Shown here one piece after another: positions 52,677-61,386 of a stretch of DNA of 64,000 nt (its first letter is position 1; each line of letters opens with the position of its first letter). A model generated the notes under the pieces. It was not told the origin of the DNA. It saw only the letters and a program-made list of their open reading frames with translations, and searched no databases. The translations under genes were made by a program, and so were the position numbers. The stretch comes from CAVWSM01 sp963799425 (GTDB lineage: Bacteria; Actinomycetota; Actinomycetes; Jiangellales; Jiangellaceae). The DNA is taken from positions 186,001 to 250,000 of the forward strand of contig CAWCXA010000017.1 in assembly GCA_963799425.1 (NCBI GenBank), in the 5' to 3' direction.

Positions 52677-53860
52677 GGCAGGCGCACCCGCCAGCGGCCT
52701 CGGGTCGAGGTCACCGGCTTAGCCGGGGCCTTGGCGTCGCTGGTGGTCGCAACGCTGCTCGCATATTCATCGGCGAACGCCTGAATCGCCTGTGACACCG
52801 GGTGCCGGGGATCGTCCAGGACCAGGGCGACACCGCGGTTGATCGATGCGGGGACGTCGCGGGAGGACGGCACCCGAGCCGTCAACGGTGTGCCCAGTGT
52901 GTGCTCGATGTCCTTTAGTGACAGACCAACTCGCGCATCGGATCGGTTGACGACCACGCGTCGTACGTGCTGCGGGTAGTTGAGCAGGTTGAGCGTGTCG
53001 AGGGTCAGTTTCAGGTTCTTGAGGGCCGGGATGTCCGGAGTCACGAGCAGCACCAGGAGCTCGCTGCGGTCGAACGCCTGAAGCACGTGGTCCTCGAAAC
53101 CCGGCGGTGTGTCCACGACGATCCAATCGAACTCCGAGGACAGCACGTCGAGCACCCGGCCGACGAGCTCGGCGGGTATGACGTCGCGGAGGTAGGGCTC
53201 CATCGGCGCGGCTAGCACGGACAACCCGGACGGATGGATTGTGAGCAGCGAGACGACCGCACCGGCGTCGAGTGTATCCGCGAGCGGCACCGCGTCAGCG
53301 ATCGTGTGCTGCGGCTGCACCTGCAGTGATATGGCGACGTCGCCGAACGCGAGGTCGAGATCGACAAGGCAGACACGGTCGCCTCGACGGTGCAGTGCTG
53401 TCGCGAGGTTCAGGGCGAACGTGGTCTTGCCGCAGCCGCCTTTGGCGGAGAAAACCGTGAGCAGTCGCGCGCCGCGTCTCGGTCCTGCGGCTTCGCCCAG
53501 GCCTTGCCGGAGCGCCCTAGATATCTCGGCGGCCCGACGAACCGCGGCATTAAGGCCCGCAAGGTCACGCTCCTCGACGACCTCGCGTACGCCCGACCGC
53601 AAGGCATTGGTGAGGATCGAGTTGTCGATGCGGCGCCGCACGAGCACGACGCTCAACGAGGGTCGGCTGATGCGCATGCGCTCGCTGAGGCGCAAGGCGG
53701 CCTGCAGCTCGACCGAGCCGCCGAGCACCACGACGTCCTCGTCGGCGCTTGCTTCCAGGTGGCGGTCGAGGTCCTCGAAGGTGGGAACCGTGTGGGCGGA
53801 CCCCAGCACCGCCACGAGCGCAGCGGCGCTGGTGGGTTCGTGCTCGACGACGGCTGTCAC
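52673..53860 (-). CDS. cpaE: Tad pilus localisation ATPase TadZ/CpaE
   Basis: A 395-residue protein: a receiver-like N-terminal domain (about 1-120, without the phosphoacceptor set) and a MinD/ParA-type ATPase domain with deviant Walker A SAKGGCGKTT (138-147), VCLVDLDLAFGDV and WIVVDTPPGFED. It positions the assembly machinery at the pole. GTG 53860 overlaps the RcpC stop. The same gene order (RcpC-TadZ-TadA-TadB-TadC) is common in Tad loci. Confidence 0.93.
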   Translation of the reverse strand: MTAVVEHEPTSAAALVAVLGSAHTVPTFEDLDRHLEASADEDVVVLGGSVELQAALRLSERMRISRPSLSVVLVRRRIDNSILTNALRSGVREVVEERDLAGLNAAVRRAAEISRALRQGLGEAAGPRRGARLLTVFSAKGGCGKTTFALNLATALHRRGDRVCLVDLDLAFGDVAISLQVQPQHTIADAVPLADTLDAGAVVSLLTIHPSGLSVLAAPMEPYLRDVIPAELVGRVLDVLSSEFDWIVVDTPPGFEDHVLQAFDRSELLVLLVTPDIPALKNLKLTLDTLNLLNYPQHVRRVVVNRSDARVGLSLKDIEHTLGTPLTARVPSSRDVPASINRGVALVLDDPRHPVSQAIQAFADEYASSVATTSDAKAPAKPVTSTRGRWRVRLP

Positions 53861-54540
53861 GGTTGACCTTGGAAAAGGTTTTCGTTCGTGGTCGGTGGGA
53901 TCGAGCTGGGTTGGTAATCGGGGCCAAGCAACGCGGCGTAAAGGGTGCCGTTGGCCTGAGCGTGCACCACGCGCTGAGCGTCCTCTTGTGTCAGAGCCAG
54001 TGTCACGAGTGTGCCGTCCTCTGACCCCTCGGTGCCGATCGAGAGAACCTTGGCGCGGTCGAGCAGAACGCGCGTCTCGGCACCGCTGAGCGTTGCGTAA
54101 AGCGTTACCTCGCTGCCGCTCATGATGTTTCCGGCCACCCGGGCCGAGTCATCGAGCTGCACTGCCACCGCCAGCTGATTAGGCGGGATGCCGAGATCGG
54201 ACTGCTGCGTCTCGCTGAGCTGGCTCGAGAGGATGATCTCGTTCTCGACAACGCCTGTGGTGAACTGTTCATCGCTGCGGTCCGCGAGTTGTGCGAGGTC
54301 GCCGAATGCCCCCTCGGGTACGTCGCTTTCCGGTCTTGCCTGCTCGATGAAAGCCCCCGCCGCCTGCGCCTCCGCAACGGTGTCACCCGGGGCTATTGCC
54401 TCCGCAGCCACAACGACCCCCACGAGGTCACTTCGAGCGTCGGCCCGCGCCTCCGCCCCGCGTACATATATGGCCAGCAAGGCCGTGCTCACGGCGGCCA
54501 CCAGCACCGCCGCGATGACAAGAATGGCCCGCCGGCTCAA
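53857..54540 (-). CDS. cpaB: Tad pilus assembly protein RcpC/CpaB
   Basis: A 227-residue protein with one N-terminal membrane segment (RRAILVIAAVLVAAVSTALLAIYV) and a SAF/RcpC domain: VVVAAEAIAPGDTVAEAQ and a middle NEIILSSQL and VAVQLDDSARVAGNIMSGSEVTLY. It is shorter than proteobacterial CpaB, as usual for actinobacteria. The start is TTG 54540 with AGGGGG at suitable spacing. First gene of the minus-strand Tad operon, with a candidate promoter at 54617-54644. Confidence 0.9.
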   Translation of the reverse strand: MSRRAILVIAAVLVAAVSTALLAIYVRGAEARADARSDLVGVVVAAEAIAPGDTVAEAQAAGAFIEQARPESDVPEGAFGDLAQLADRSDEQFTTGVVENEIILSSQLSETQQSDLGIPPNQLAVAVQLDDSARVAGNIMSGSEVTLYATLSGAETRVLLDRAKVLSIGTEGSEDGTLVTLALTQEDAQRVVHAQANGTLYAALLGPDYQPSSIPPTTNENLFQGQP

Positions 54541-54616
54541 TGGGACCCCCTATGAAGCGTGTGGTTGCCGTCACACGAGTGTGCGCGCTCCGCGCCTCTG
54601 GTCAAAATGTGTGGGC

Positions 54617-54644
54617 AGTATACGAGCCGTGCCCGCGGATGTCC
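54617..54644 (-). promoter_or_regulatory. Candidate promoter of the Tad operon
   Basis: On the minus strand, GGACAT (54639-54644) and TATACT (54617-54622) are separated by 16 bases, upstream of TTG 54540, in the 129-base gap shared with the divergent SRPBCC gene. The plus strand of this gap has TAGCCT (54657-54662) as a possible -10 for the SRPBCC gene. Confidence 0.45.
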
Positions 54645-54669
54645 TCGATGATCCAGTAGCCTCCCGGGC

Positions 54670-55107
54670 ATGGCCGACCAGACCACGTCGAGCATCACGG
54701 TCAACGCCGCCCCGGATCGGGTCATGGCGGTGATCGCCGATGTGGCTGCATACCCCGAGTGGACCGGTGCGGTGAAGTCGGCCGAGGTCCTCACGGAGTA
54801 CGAGGACAACGGCCGCCCGGCGGACGTCCGGTTCGAGCTCGAGGCCGGGCCGATCAAGGACGCCTACACCCTGACGTACGAGTGGGACGACGACCACGAA
54901 GTGCGTTGGACCCTGGTCGAGGCGGGGCTGTTGAGGGCCATGGACGGGTCGTACACCTTGGAGGACGCAGGCGACGGCAGCACCGAGGTGACCTACGCCC
55001 TCTCGGTCGACGTATCCATCCCGATGCTCGGCATGATGAAGCGGAAGGCCGAGAAGGTGATCATCGACACCGCCTTACGCGGGCTGAAGCGTCGCGTCGA
55101 GGGCTGA
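54670..55107 (+). CDS. SRPBCC / polyketide-cyclase-like START-fold protein
   Basis: A 145-residue protein of the SRPBCC superfamily: SSITVNAAPDRVMAVIADVAAYPEWTGAVKSAEV followed by alternating strands and a C-terminal helix MLGMMKRKAEKVIIDTALRGLKRR. The ligand is unknown (hydrophobic). A TANNNT -10 (TAGCCT) ends seven bases before ATG 54670, suggesting leaderless expression. The Rv2185c-like position is conserved, so it belongs to the backbone and the Tad genes were inserted around it. Confidence 0.88.
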   Translation: MADQTTSSITVNAAPDRVMAVIADVAAYPEWTGAVKSAEVLTEYEDNGRPADVRFELEAGPIKDAYTLTYEWDDDHEVRWTLVEAGLLRAMDGSYTLEDAGDGSTEVTYALSVDVSIPMLGMMKRKAEKVIIDTALRGLKRRVEG

Positions 55108-55200
55108 GCACGGACAAACCGGGGGAGGCGCGCCGCGAGTCGCGTCCGGTGGCGCGTACGGTTCATGCGCGCGTGGTTCGAGGGGCAAGGGTGGGGCGAC

Positions 55201-56142
55201 ATGGGACTGACGATCGGCGTGGACGTCGGCGGTACGAAGATCGCGGCCGGTGTGGTCGACGACTACGGCAAGATCATCGCGCGCACCCGTCGGGACACCC
55301 CCGATGGGACGTCCCCTGCCGTCGACGCGATCGTCAGCATCAGCACCGAGCTCGCCCGGTTACACGAGATTGACGCAGTCGGGATCGGCTTCGCCGGCTT
55401 TGTAGATTCGAAGCGTTCTACCGTGCTCTTCTCGGCCAACCTCGGCTGGCGCGACGTCAACCTCGCCGAGGCGGTCTCCAGCCGATCAGGCCTGCAGACC
55501 GTCATCGAGAACGACGCCAACGCAGCTGCATGGGGTGAGTTCCGGTTCGGCGCCGCCGCCGACACGGAGGACGACATGCTGCTCGTCACCGTGGGCACCG
55601 GCATCGGCGGCGGCATGGTCGTCGATGGGAAGCTGATGCGCGGCGCCTACGGGATCGCCGGCGAGATCGGCCACGTACGCATGGTGCCCGGCGGGCTGCG
55701 GTGTGGCTGCGGAAACAAGGGCTGCTGGGAGCAGTACGCCAGCGGCAGCGCGCTGGTCCGTGAGGCGCGGGCGCTCGTCGAGACGGGAACCCCCCTCGCG
55801 GCTCGGCTGGCCGAGCTCTGCGGCCAGGAGCCGGGGGCGCTGATGGGCCAGCACGTCACGCAGGCGGCGTCCGAGGGTGACGAGGCCGCGATCGGTCTCC
55901 TCGAGGAGCTCGGGCAGTGGCTGGGCGAGGGCCTGGCCCAGTTGGTCGCTGTTCTTGACCCCGGGGTTCTAGTGATCGGTGGTGGCCTGTCCGAGGCCGG
56001 TGACCTGCTCCTCGGGGAGACCCAGCATGCACTGCGCCGCAACCTCACGGGGCGCAGCTATCGACCTGAGGCACAGCTGCGTACGGCGACACTGGGCAAC
56101 GACGCCGGCATCGTCGGCGCGGCCGATCTCGCGCGGGTGTGA
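55201..56142 (+). CDS. glk: ROK-family glucokinase
   Basis: A 313-residue kinase that phosphorylates glucose. N-terminal phosphate-binding GVDVGGTKIAAGVV, the sugar-binding ENDANAAAWGE, GTGIGGGMVVDGK, and the zinc-binding ROK signature CGCGNKGCWEQYAS. GEIGHVRM holds the conserved His. I chose ATG 55201 directly before GLTIGVDVGGT; the frame opens at 55165 but those residues are unlike homologues. It lies between the SRPBCC and TadE genes. Confidence 0.94.
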   Translation: MGLTIGVDVGGTKIAAGVVDDYGKIIARTRRDTPDGTSPAVDAIVSISTELARLHEIDAVGIGFAGFVDSKRSTVLFSANLGWRDVNLAEAVSSRSGLQTVIENDANAAAWGEFRFGAAADTEDDMLLVTVGTGIGGGMVVDGKLMRGAYGIAGEIGHVRMVPGGLRCGCGNKGCWEQYASGSALVREARALVETGTPLAARLAELCGQEPGALMGQHVTQAASEGDEAAIGLLEELGQWLGEGLAQLVAVLDPGVLVIGGGLSEAGDLLLGETQHALRRNLTGRSYRPEAQLRTATLGNDAGIVGAADLARV

Positions 56143-56191
56143 ATCTCCGACCGTTTCGGGCGACCGGCCCGAGCGGCGTATGGTTCCGCGC

Positions 56192-56671
56192 ATGGCGTAC
56201 GGGTCGCCGCCCGGCCATCAGCCGGGTGGGGGGATGAGGCGCGGCCCTCGGGAGCGGGGCGCGGCGGCGGTCGAGTTTGCCCTGGTACTGCCCCTCTTGC
56301 TGTTACTTGTGCTCGGCGGGATCGATTACGGGCTCTACTTCAGCGACTCGATGGCGCTGCGGGATGCCGCGCGGGCGGGGGCGCGGTCGGCTGCCCTCGA
56401 GCCCGGAACCTCACTCGACGACGTAGCCGATGCTGTCGAGAGCGCAGCGTCGGGTGCGACTGGTGACGCAACCGTGCGCGTCGAGGTCCGCGATGACCCC
56501 GACCTCGATGCCCAGGTCGTCGTCGTCTGCGCCGAGATCGAGGACCGGGCGGAGATCGGGCTGGTGCCCCTCCCCGACGGCGGGACGGTCCGTGCGCGGG
56601 TTGTCTTTGCGGTTGAGCAGGACCGGCCGAATGGCACATCAGGTCCCCCATTAGGGACATGGTGTGCGTAG
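56192..56671 (+). CDS. tadE: TadE-like pseudopilin/pilus assembly protein
   Basis: A 159-residue protein with ERGAAAVEFALVLPLLLLLVLGGIDYGLYF, the TadE processing and helix region (Glu at +5 of the processed form), then a helical DSMALRDAARAGARSAALE and an extracytoplasmic tail with VVCAEIED. A TATGGT -10 ends seven bases before ATG 56192, suggesting leaderless expression; ATG 56180 and 56234 are alternatives. It overlaps TadG by eight bases. These two genes are the plus-strand half of the Tad locus. Confidence 0.88.
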   Translation: MAYGSPPGHQPGGGMRRGPRERGAAAVEFALVLPLLLLLVLGGIDYGLYFSDSMALRDAARAGARSAALEPGTSLDDVADAVESAASGATGDATVRVEVRDDPDLDAQVVVVCAEIEDRAEIGLVPLPDGGTVRARVVFAVEQDRPNGTSGPPLGTWCA

Positions 56672-57693
56672 GCGGCCTTCGGGAGAACGCGGGGCCATCG
56701 CGATCTTGATGGCCATCGTGCTCGTCGTGCTGTTCGGGGTCGCCGCACTGGTGGTCGACCTGGGGATGGCGCGCGCCACGCGGGCGCGAGCACAGGTGGC
56801 GGCGGATGCGGCGGCGCTGGCCGCGGCGGACGTGCTCTCCACAGAGGCCGCTCCCGATAGAGGGCTGGCGCGGAGAACGGCGCAGGATTTTGCGGCGGCG
56901 AACCTCTCCGAGGCACCTGACTGGGGGGACTGTCGAGACGACAACCCGCTTGCTGTCCAGTCATTCGCGACGCAGTGTGTGTCATTCGACGACAGAGACA
57001 ACCCGAGCCTGGTTCGCGTACTCGTCGTGCCGGAATCACAGCCCGCCCTGTTCGGCGCGATCTTCGGTGCCGACCGCTACACCGTGTCTGGGGCAGCCGA
57101 AGCGCGGGTCGCGCGCGCGCGTACGGCTCCGTGCGACGGCCCCTGCGTCTCGGACGGCGCTCCCGACCTGAGCGACCCAGAGATCTTCGACGACGTGTTT
57201 GCCGAGGTGGCCGCAACGCTCGTGCCAGACCCACCGCCTATGCCCCCGCCAACGCCGTCCCCACCCCTACCGCTACCGCCGACGCCTGTCGATCACCTTG
57301 GTTGCCCAGCTCCAGGCGTCTACGACGATGTGCGCCTCCGCAGCGAGCCTTGCGTGCTGGACGCCGGGACGTACGTCATCCTCGACGAGCTCGATGTACC
57401 TGCCGGGGCGGTGCTGACCGGTGACGACGTGACCATCTATCTCGGCTGCTGGGACGCGACGACTGGTCTGCGGCGCTGCCACCCGTTCGAGGACGGCGGT
57501 CGCGTTGACGGCCACCTGGGATCGTCGGTGACGCTCAACGGCGACGCCTGCGGTGGCCGGGGGCCTGGCTCTGCTGTCGGATCCCAACAACGATTCCCGT
57601 TCGGATCTGATCGTCGGATGGCAGATCGAGGAACACTGGATCGCTCGGGGGCAGCGGGAAACCCCGCCGGGTGAGCAGGGCCTCGTCAAGTGA
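56664..57693 (+). CDS. TadG-like pilus assembly protein, frameshifted at 57559-57563
   Basis: Starts RRRPSGERGAIAILMAIVLVVLFGVAALVVDLG, the TadE/G-type N-terminus, then ARAQVAADAAALAAADVL, a Pro-rich run (about 190-208) and a Cys-containing C-terminal part. As given, the frame ends at 57674 in a tail unlike the rest. One extra G in the run 57559-57563 would explain this: with four G the frame reads GLALLSDPNNDSRSDLIVGW and stops at 57691-57693, exactly overlapping the next gene's GTG (GTGA). That overlap is strong evidence for the alternative frame. Corrected length is about 342 residues. GTG 56664. Confidence 0.85.
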
Positions 57694-58406
57694 CCGAAGC
57701 CGACACGGGCGTACCGCTGCGCGTGCTGTCGTACAACGTTCGCTCGCTCCGCGACGACGTGCCGGCCGTCGTACGCGTGATTCGTCGCATCGCCCCCGAC
57801 GTGGTGTGCGTCCAGGAGGCACCGCGGTTCTTCCGCTGGCGGTTCAAGATCGCAGACCTGGCTCGACGGGCCGGACTGGCCTACATCGCGGGCGGCCGGC
57901 CGGCCGGCGGGACAGCGATCCTCGTCGCGCAGCGCGTGGACGTCCGTGACCGGGTCGAGCACCGCTTCAGCAAGACGTCTGGACTGCACCAGCGCGGCGC
58001 GACCCTGGTCAGGCTGCGCGTTGCCGGTGCGGAGCTCACCGCGACGAGCATCCACATGAGCCTCGACGCCGACGAGCGGTTGCGACACCTCGCTGAACTG
58101 CGCGCGCTCGTCGAGTCGCTGCCCGCTCCGCGCCACATCATCGCGGGTGACGTCAACGAAACGCCGGACAGACCGGTCTGGCGGGGACTGGCGGACGAGC
58201 TGCATGACGCGTCATTGTGCGCACCCAGCGGCGGCGAGCTGACCTACTCAGCTGACCGGCCCCGCCGCCGGATCGACGGGATTTTCGTCTCGCCCGACAT
58301 CGAAGTGCTCGGGTGTGGAGTGCCGCAGGAGCCCGACGCGCTTCGCGACTACCCCCGCGCGACGGACCATCTGCCGCTCGTCGCCGACCTGCGCATCCCA
58401 CGCTGA
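57690..58406 (+). CDS. Endonuclease/exonuclease/phosphatase (EEP) family protein
   Basis: A 238-residue protein with the EEP active-site set: LSYNVRSLRDD, VCVQEAPRF (metal-binding Glu), GDVNETPD (Asp/Asn) and the C-terminal ATDHLPLVADL (Asp-His). It has no signal peptide. Members hydrolyse phosphodiesters or phospholipids; the substrate is not inferable. The GTG at 57690 overlaps the corrected TadG stop, which places it in the same transcript. Confidence 0.88.
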   Translation: MTEADTGVPLRVLSYNVRSLRDDVPAVVRVIRRIAPDVVCVQEAPRFFRWRFKIADLARRAGLAYIAGGRPAGGTAILVAQRVDVRDRVEHRFSKTSGLHQRGATLVRLRVAGAELTATSIHMSLDADERLRHLAELRALVESLPAPRHIIAGDVNETPDRPVWRGLADELHDASLCAPSGGELTYSADRPRRRIDGIFVSPDIEVLGCGVPQEPDALRDYPRATDHLPLVADLRIPR

Positions 58407-58432
58407 GACCAATTTCGCCTCGTTTGGACCGG

Positions 58433-58475
58433 TGGTCTAGACGGCCGTCTCTACCCATCACTAGGGTCTAGGCCA
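58433..58475 (+). promoter_or_regulatory. Two DasR (dre)-like operator boxes ahead of the GHL10 gene
   Basis: TGGTCTAGACGG (58433-58444) and GGGTCTAGGCCA (58464-58475) each match ten of twelve positions of the Streptomyces DasR core TGGTCTAGACCA. A third GGTCTA lies at 58478-58483 but matches poorly beyond that. They fall in the 105-base gap upstream of GTG 58512, where regulatory sites are expected. Whether a DasR-like regulator exists in this genome is not visible here. Confidence 0.5.
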
Positions 58476-58511
58476 AAGGTCTAACAGGCATCTCGACGAG
58501 GAGGAATCCTG

Positions 58512-60098
58512 GTGAGACGAGGACGGACGACGATCGCGGCGGCCGTACTCGCGATGGCATGTGCGGCCGCACCCATCGCGGTGATGAACAGCCCAGCTAC
58601 CGCGAACGAACTACCCCAGGAGCAGTGGCGCAGCCTGTGGGTCGACGCGTTCAACGAGGGCATCTACACGCCGGCGGAGGTGACCAAGCTCGTCGCCAAC
58701 GCCGAGGCGCTCAACGCCAACGCGCTGGTCGTGCAGGTCGCCCGCCGCTATGACTGCTTCTGCAACCGCGCGATCTACCCGCGGACCGACGCGGCGATCG
58801 CCCCGGCGCCGTACGACCCGCTGGACGAGGTCATCGCGCAGGCACATGCGGCCGGCATCGAAGTCCACGCCTGGGTCAACTTCGGCACGATGTGGAACTC
58901 TGCGACTCGGCATACGTCACCGGACCACGTCTTCAATGCGCACGGCCCCGACGCACAGGGCCCTGACCGCTGGCTCAACAAGCGCGTCGACGGGGTGGAG
59001 GTCGTAGGCGTTAACTCCTTCATAGACCCGGCCAACCCCGCGGCGGTCGACTACGTCGTCAGCGCCATCCAGAGCATCGTCCGCGAGTACGACGTCGACG
59101 GCATCAACCTCGACTACATCCGCTACCCCGACACCAGTTTGGGTTACAGCAACTGGGGCTACAGCGAGGCGTCACTTGCGCGCTTTGCCGCGGCCACCGG
59201 GCGGACCGACGTACCCGCGCCGACCGACGCCCAGTTCAGCGATTGGCGCCGCGACCAGATCACCAACCTGGTGCGCCGGATCTACCTCGGCATCTACGAG
59301 ATCGACCCGGAGCTGCGGCTGTCCAACGACGCGATCACCTACGGACACGGTCCGCAGGTCGTCGGCGGGTGGGAGAAGACACGTACGTTCGCCGAGGTCC
59401 TGCAGGACTGGAAGGGCTGGCTCGACGAAGGAATCATGGACACCGTCATTGCGATGAACTACAAGCGTGACTGGAACCCAGACCAGCAGTTGATGTACGA
59501 CGAGTGGTCCGAGGTCATCGCCGACTGGCAGGGCGAGCGGCAGGCCGTCAACGGACCAGCGCTCTATCTCAACGATGTCGAGCACAGCGTTGCCCAGGCG
59601 CGCCAGGCGGGGACGCCGTCGGCGGCCGGCAACACCGCGGCCGGGTGGAGCGGCTACTCGTATGCCAACGCCAGCCAGACGGCGGCAGCACAGGGCGCGA
59701 CGCTCGCGATCAAGGACGCGGAGCGCGCCAACCTGATCCGTGCGCTGACCGTGGCGGACCCCCATGGCTCTGCGCCGGTCTTCGCCGAGGACGTGGCTGT
59801 TCCGGACATGCCGTGGAAGCAGGCTGAAGGCAACATCGACGGACGGTTGGTGCTGCGCGACGGCACGCCACTCGACCAGGTCAGCGTGACAGCGACCAAC
59901 CTGCTCAACAGGTCACAGCCGATCACCCACCTGAGCGACGGGTCCGGGTGGTTCGGCTTCGTCGGGCTCGACCCCGGTGTGTGGTTGGTGCAGCTCGAGC
60001 TGCCGGATGGCGTTGTGGGCAAGGCGATTGACGTCGTACGAGTCGAGCGCGGCGAGATCAGCGAGGCTTCGTTCAAACCGCTGATCCAGCTGCCGTAG
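58512..60098 (+). CDS. Secreted glycosyl hydrolase-like family 10 (GHL10/DUF187) protein
   Basis: A 528-residue secreted protein. Signal peptide about 1-32 (RRGRTTIAAAVLAMACAAAP). GHL10 TIM-barrel-like domain (about 38-370) with RSLWVDAFNEGIYTPAEV, GIEVHAWVNFGTMW and VDGINLDYIRYPDTSLGY, where the acidic DxDxxRYP motif is the likely active site. The C-terminal domain (about 440-525) is a carboxypeptidase-regulatory-like beta sandwich with GSGWFGFVGLDPGVWLVQLEL. The substrate is unknown; peptidoglycan or other amino-sugar polymers are plausible given the dre-like sites. GTG 58512 has GAGGAGGAA upstream. Confidence 0.9.
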   Translation: MRRGRTTIAAAVLAMACAAAPIAVMNSPATANELPQEQWRSLWVDAFNEGIYTPAEVTKLVANAEALNANALVVQVARRYDCFCNRAIYPRTDAAIAPAPYDPLDEVIAQAHAAGIEVHAWVNFGTMWNSATRHTSPDHVFNAHGPDAQGPDRWLNKRVDGVEVVGVNSFIDPANPAAVDYVVSAIQSIVREYDVDGINLDYIRYPDTSLGYSNWGYSEASLARFAAATGRTDVPAPTDAQFSDWRRDQITNLVRRIYLGIYEIDPELRLSNDAITYGHGPQVVGGWEKTRTFAEVLQDWKGWLDEGIMDTVIAMNYKRDWNPDQQLMYDEWSEVIADWQGERQAVNGPALYLNDVEHSVAQARQAGTPSAAGNTAAGWSGYSYANASQTAAAQGATLAIKDAERANLIRALTVADPHGSAPVFAEDVAVPDMPWKQAEGNIDGRLVLRDGTPLDQVSVTATNLLNRSQPITHLSDGSGWFGFVGLDPGVWLVQLELPDGVVGKAIDVVRVERGEISEASFKPLIQLP

Positions 60099-60108
60099 AC
60101 CCCCAAGG

Positions 60109-60125
60109 GCGAGTTGACAACTCGC
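60109..60125. terminator. Hairpin between convergent GHL10 and LOR/SDH genes
   Basis: GCGAGTT-GAC-AACTCGC in the 42-base gap between convergent stops. Probable bidirectional terminator. Confidence 0.6.
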
Positions 60126-60140
60126 AGGCTCGGTCGCCTG

Positions 60141-61382
60141 TCAGCGGCGAAAGTCGGGCACGAGATCCAGCGCCAGCTGCTCCAGGAACAGCCCGACGTC
60201 GGTGACGATGCCGCGCGCCTGCGCGGAGCCGCGGTCAGCCAGCTTGGTGACGGTGGCCGGGTTGATGTCCACGCAGACCAGCGGGATCGACGCGGGCAGG
60301 ATGTTGCCGGTCGCGACGGAGTGCAGCATGGTCGCCACCATGATTGCGAAGCCGACGTCGTGCAGCTGGGCGCGCATGGCGCGTTGCCCCTCGACTACAT
60401 CCGTGTAGACGTCGGGCAGCGGGCCGTCATCGCGTACGGAGCCGACCAGCACGAACGGCTTCCCGTGCTTGACGAGGGCGTACATCACCCCGCCCGTCAA
60501 CAGCCCGGACTCGACCGCAGCGGCGATCGATCCCGCCCGGCGGATCTGGTTGATGGCGCGGATGTGGTGCTCATGGCCGTGCTCAACGCCGCGCCCGCGT
60601 GACAGGTCCACGCCCAGTGACGTGCCGTAGAGCGCTGACTCGATGTCATGCGTGGCGATCGCGTTGCCGCCAAAGAGCACGTCGACGTAGCCGGCTTCGA
60701 CCAGAGCGACCATGGCCGGCGCCGCGCCAGTGTGTACGACGGCAGGGCCCGCCACCCACAGCACGCGCTGGCCGTCGGCCTTGACGGCGCGCATCTGATC
60801 GGCGATCTGGCGGACTAGCAAGGCTTGCGGCTTCTCCGAGGAGACTTCGGAGTTCATGAACTCGAACACCTCGGCCGACCGCTCGGCAGAGGGCACGACC
60901 GGTACGACCCGTACGCCCGCTGCGCCGCAGACCACACGATCGCCGCGGCGCACGTCACCGACGGGGATCGTCCGGATGCGTGTCGCTGGGCCTTCACCCG
61001 TAACGAGCAGGCCGCAGTCCATCTCGGCCTGCTCGGCCTGCGCCCAGCGGCCCTCGAGCCGTACCCACGTCTCGAGGTTCGTCGTCGAGTAGAAGTCGTC
61101 GGGGAACACCCCGTCCATGTCGACGATCCGCACGATGGCCTCGCCCGGGTCGAGCAGGTTGGCGCCGTGCGTCTGGAGGCGCATGAGGAGGCGCTGTAGC
61201 CCTGTGTCGTCGGGGGTGGTGACGGTGAGCAGGGCATACGAGTCGTCGCTGGAGTCCTTCCCAACGTCGAATCGTTCGATCGTGAAGTCGCCGCCGTACT
61301 CGCGGATGTCGTTCAGCACGCGGGAGAGCTGTCCGGTGTCGACGAGATGTCCCGTCAGCTCGACCTTGTCGCTGACGGACAC
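60141..61382 (-). CDS. LOR/SDH-type (TIGR00300 family) protein
   Basis: A 413-residue protein of the TIGR00300 family, whose LOR/SDH domain is named after lysine-oxoglutarate reductase/saccharopine dehydrogenase. Some relatives are ornithine cyclodeaminase-like enzymes. N-terminal VELTGHLVDTGQLSRVLNDI, a middle GVRVVPVVPSAERS region, a Rossmann-like VLWVAGPAVVHTGA and C-terminal VDINPATVTKLADRGSAQA. It may act in ornithine or lysine metabolism; I cannot assign the reaction. The start GTG 61382 lies four bases after the upstream gene's stop. Confidence 0.8.
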   Translation of the reverse strand: MSVSDKVELTGHLVDTGQLSRVLNDIREYGGDFTIERFDVGKDSSDDSYALLTVTTPDDTGLQRLLMRLQTHGANLLDPGEAIVRIVDMDGVFPDDFYSTTNLETWVRLEGRWAQAEQAEMDCGLLVTGEGPATRIRTIPVGDVRRGDRVVCGAAGVRVVPVVPSAERSAEVFEFMNSEVSSEKPQALLVRQIADQMRAVKADGQRVLWVAGPAVVHTGAAPAMVALVEAGYVDVLFGGNAIATHDIESALYGTSLGVDLSRGRGVEHGHEHHIRAINQIRRAGSIAAAVESGLLTGGVMYALVKHGKPFVLVGSVRDDGPLPDVYTDVVEGQRAMRAQLHDVGFAIMVATMLHSVATGNILPASIPLVCVDINPATVTKLADRGSAQARGIVTDVGLFLEQLALDLVPDFRR

Positions 61383-61386
61383 GGCT

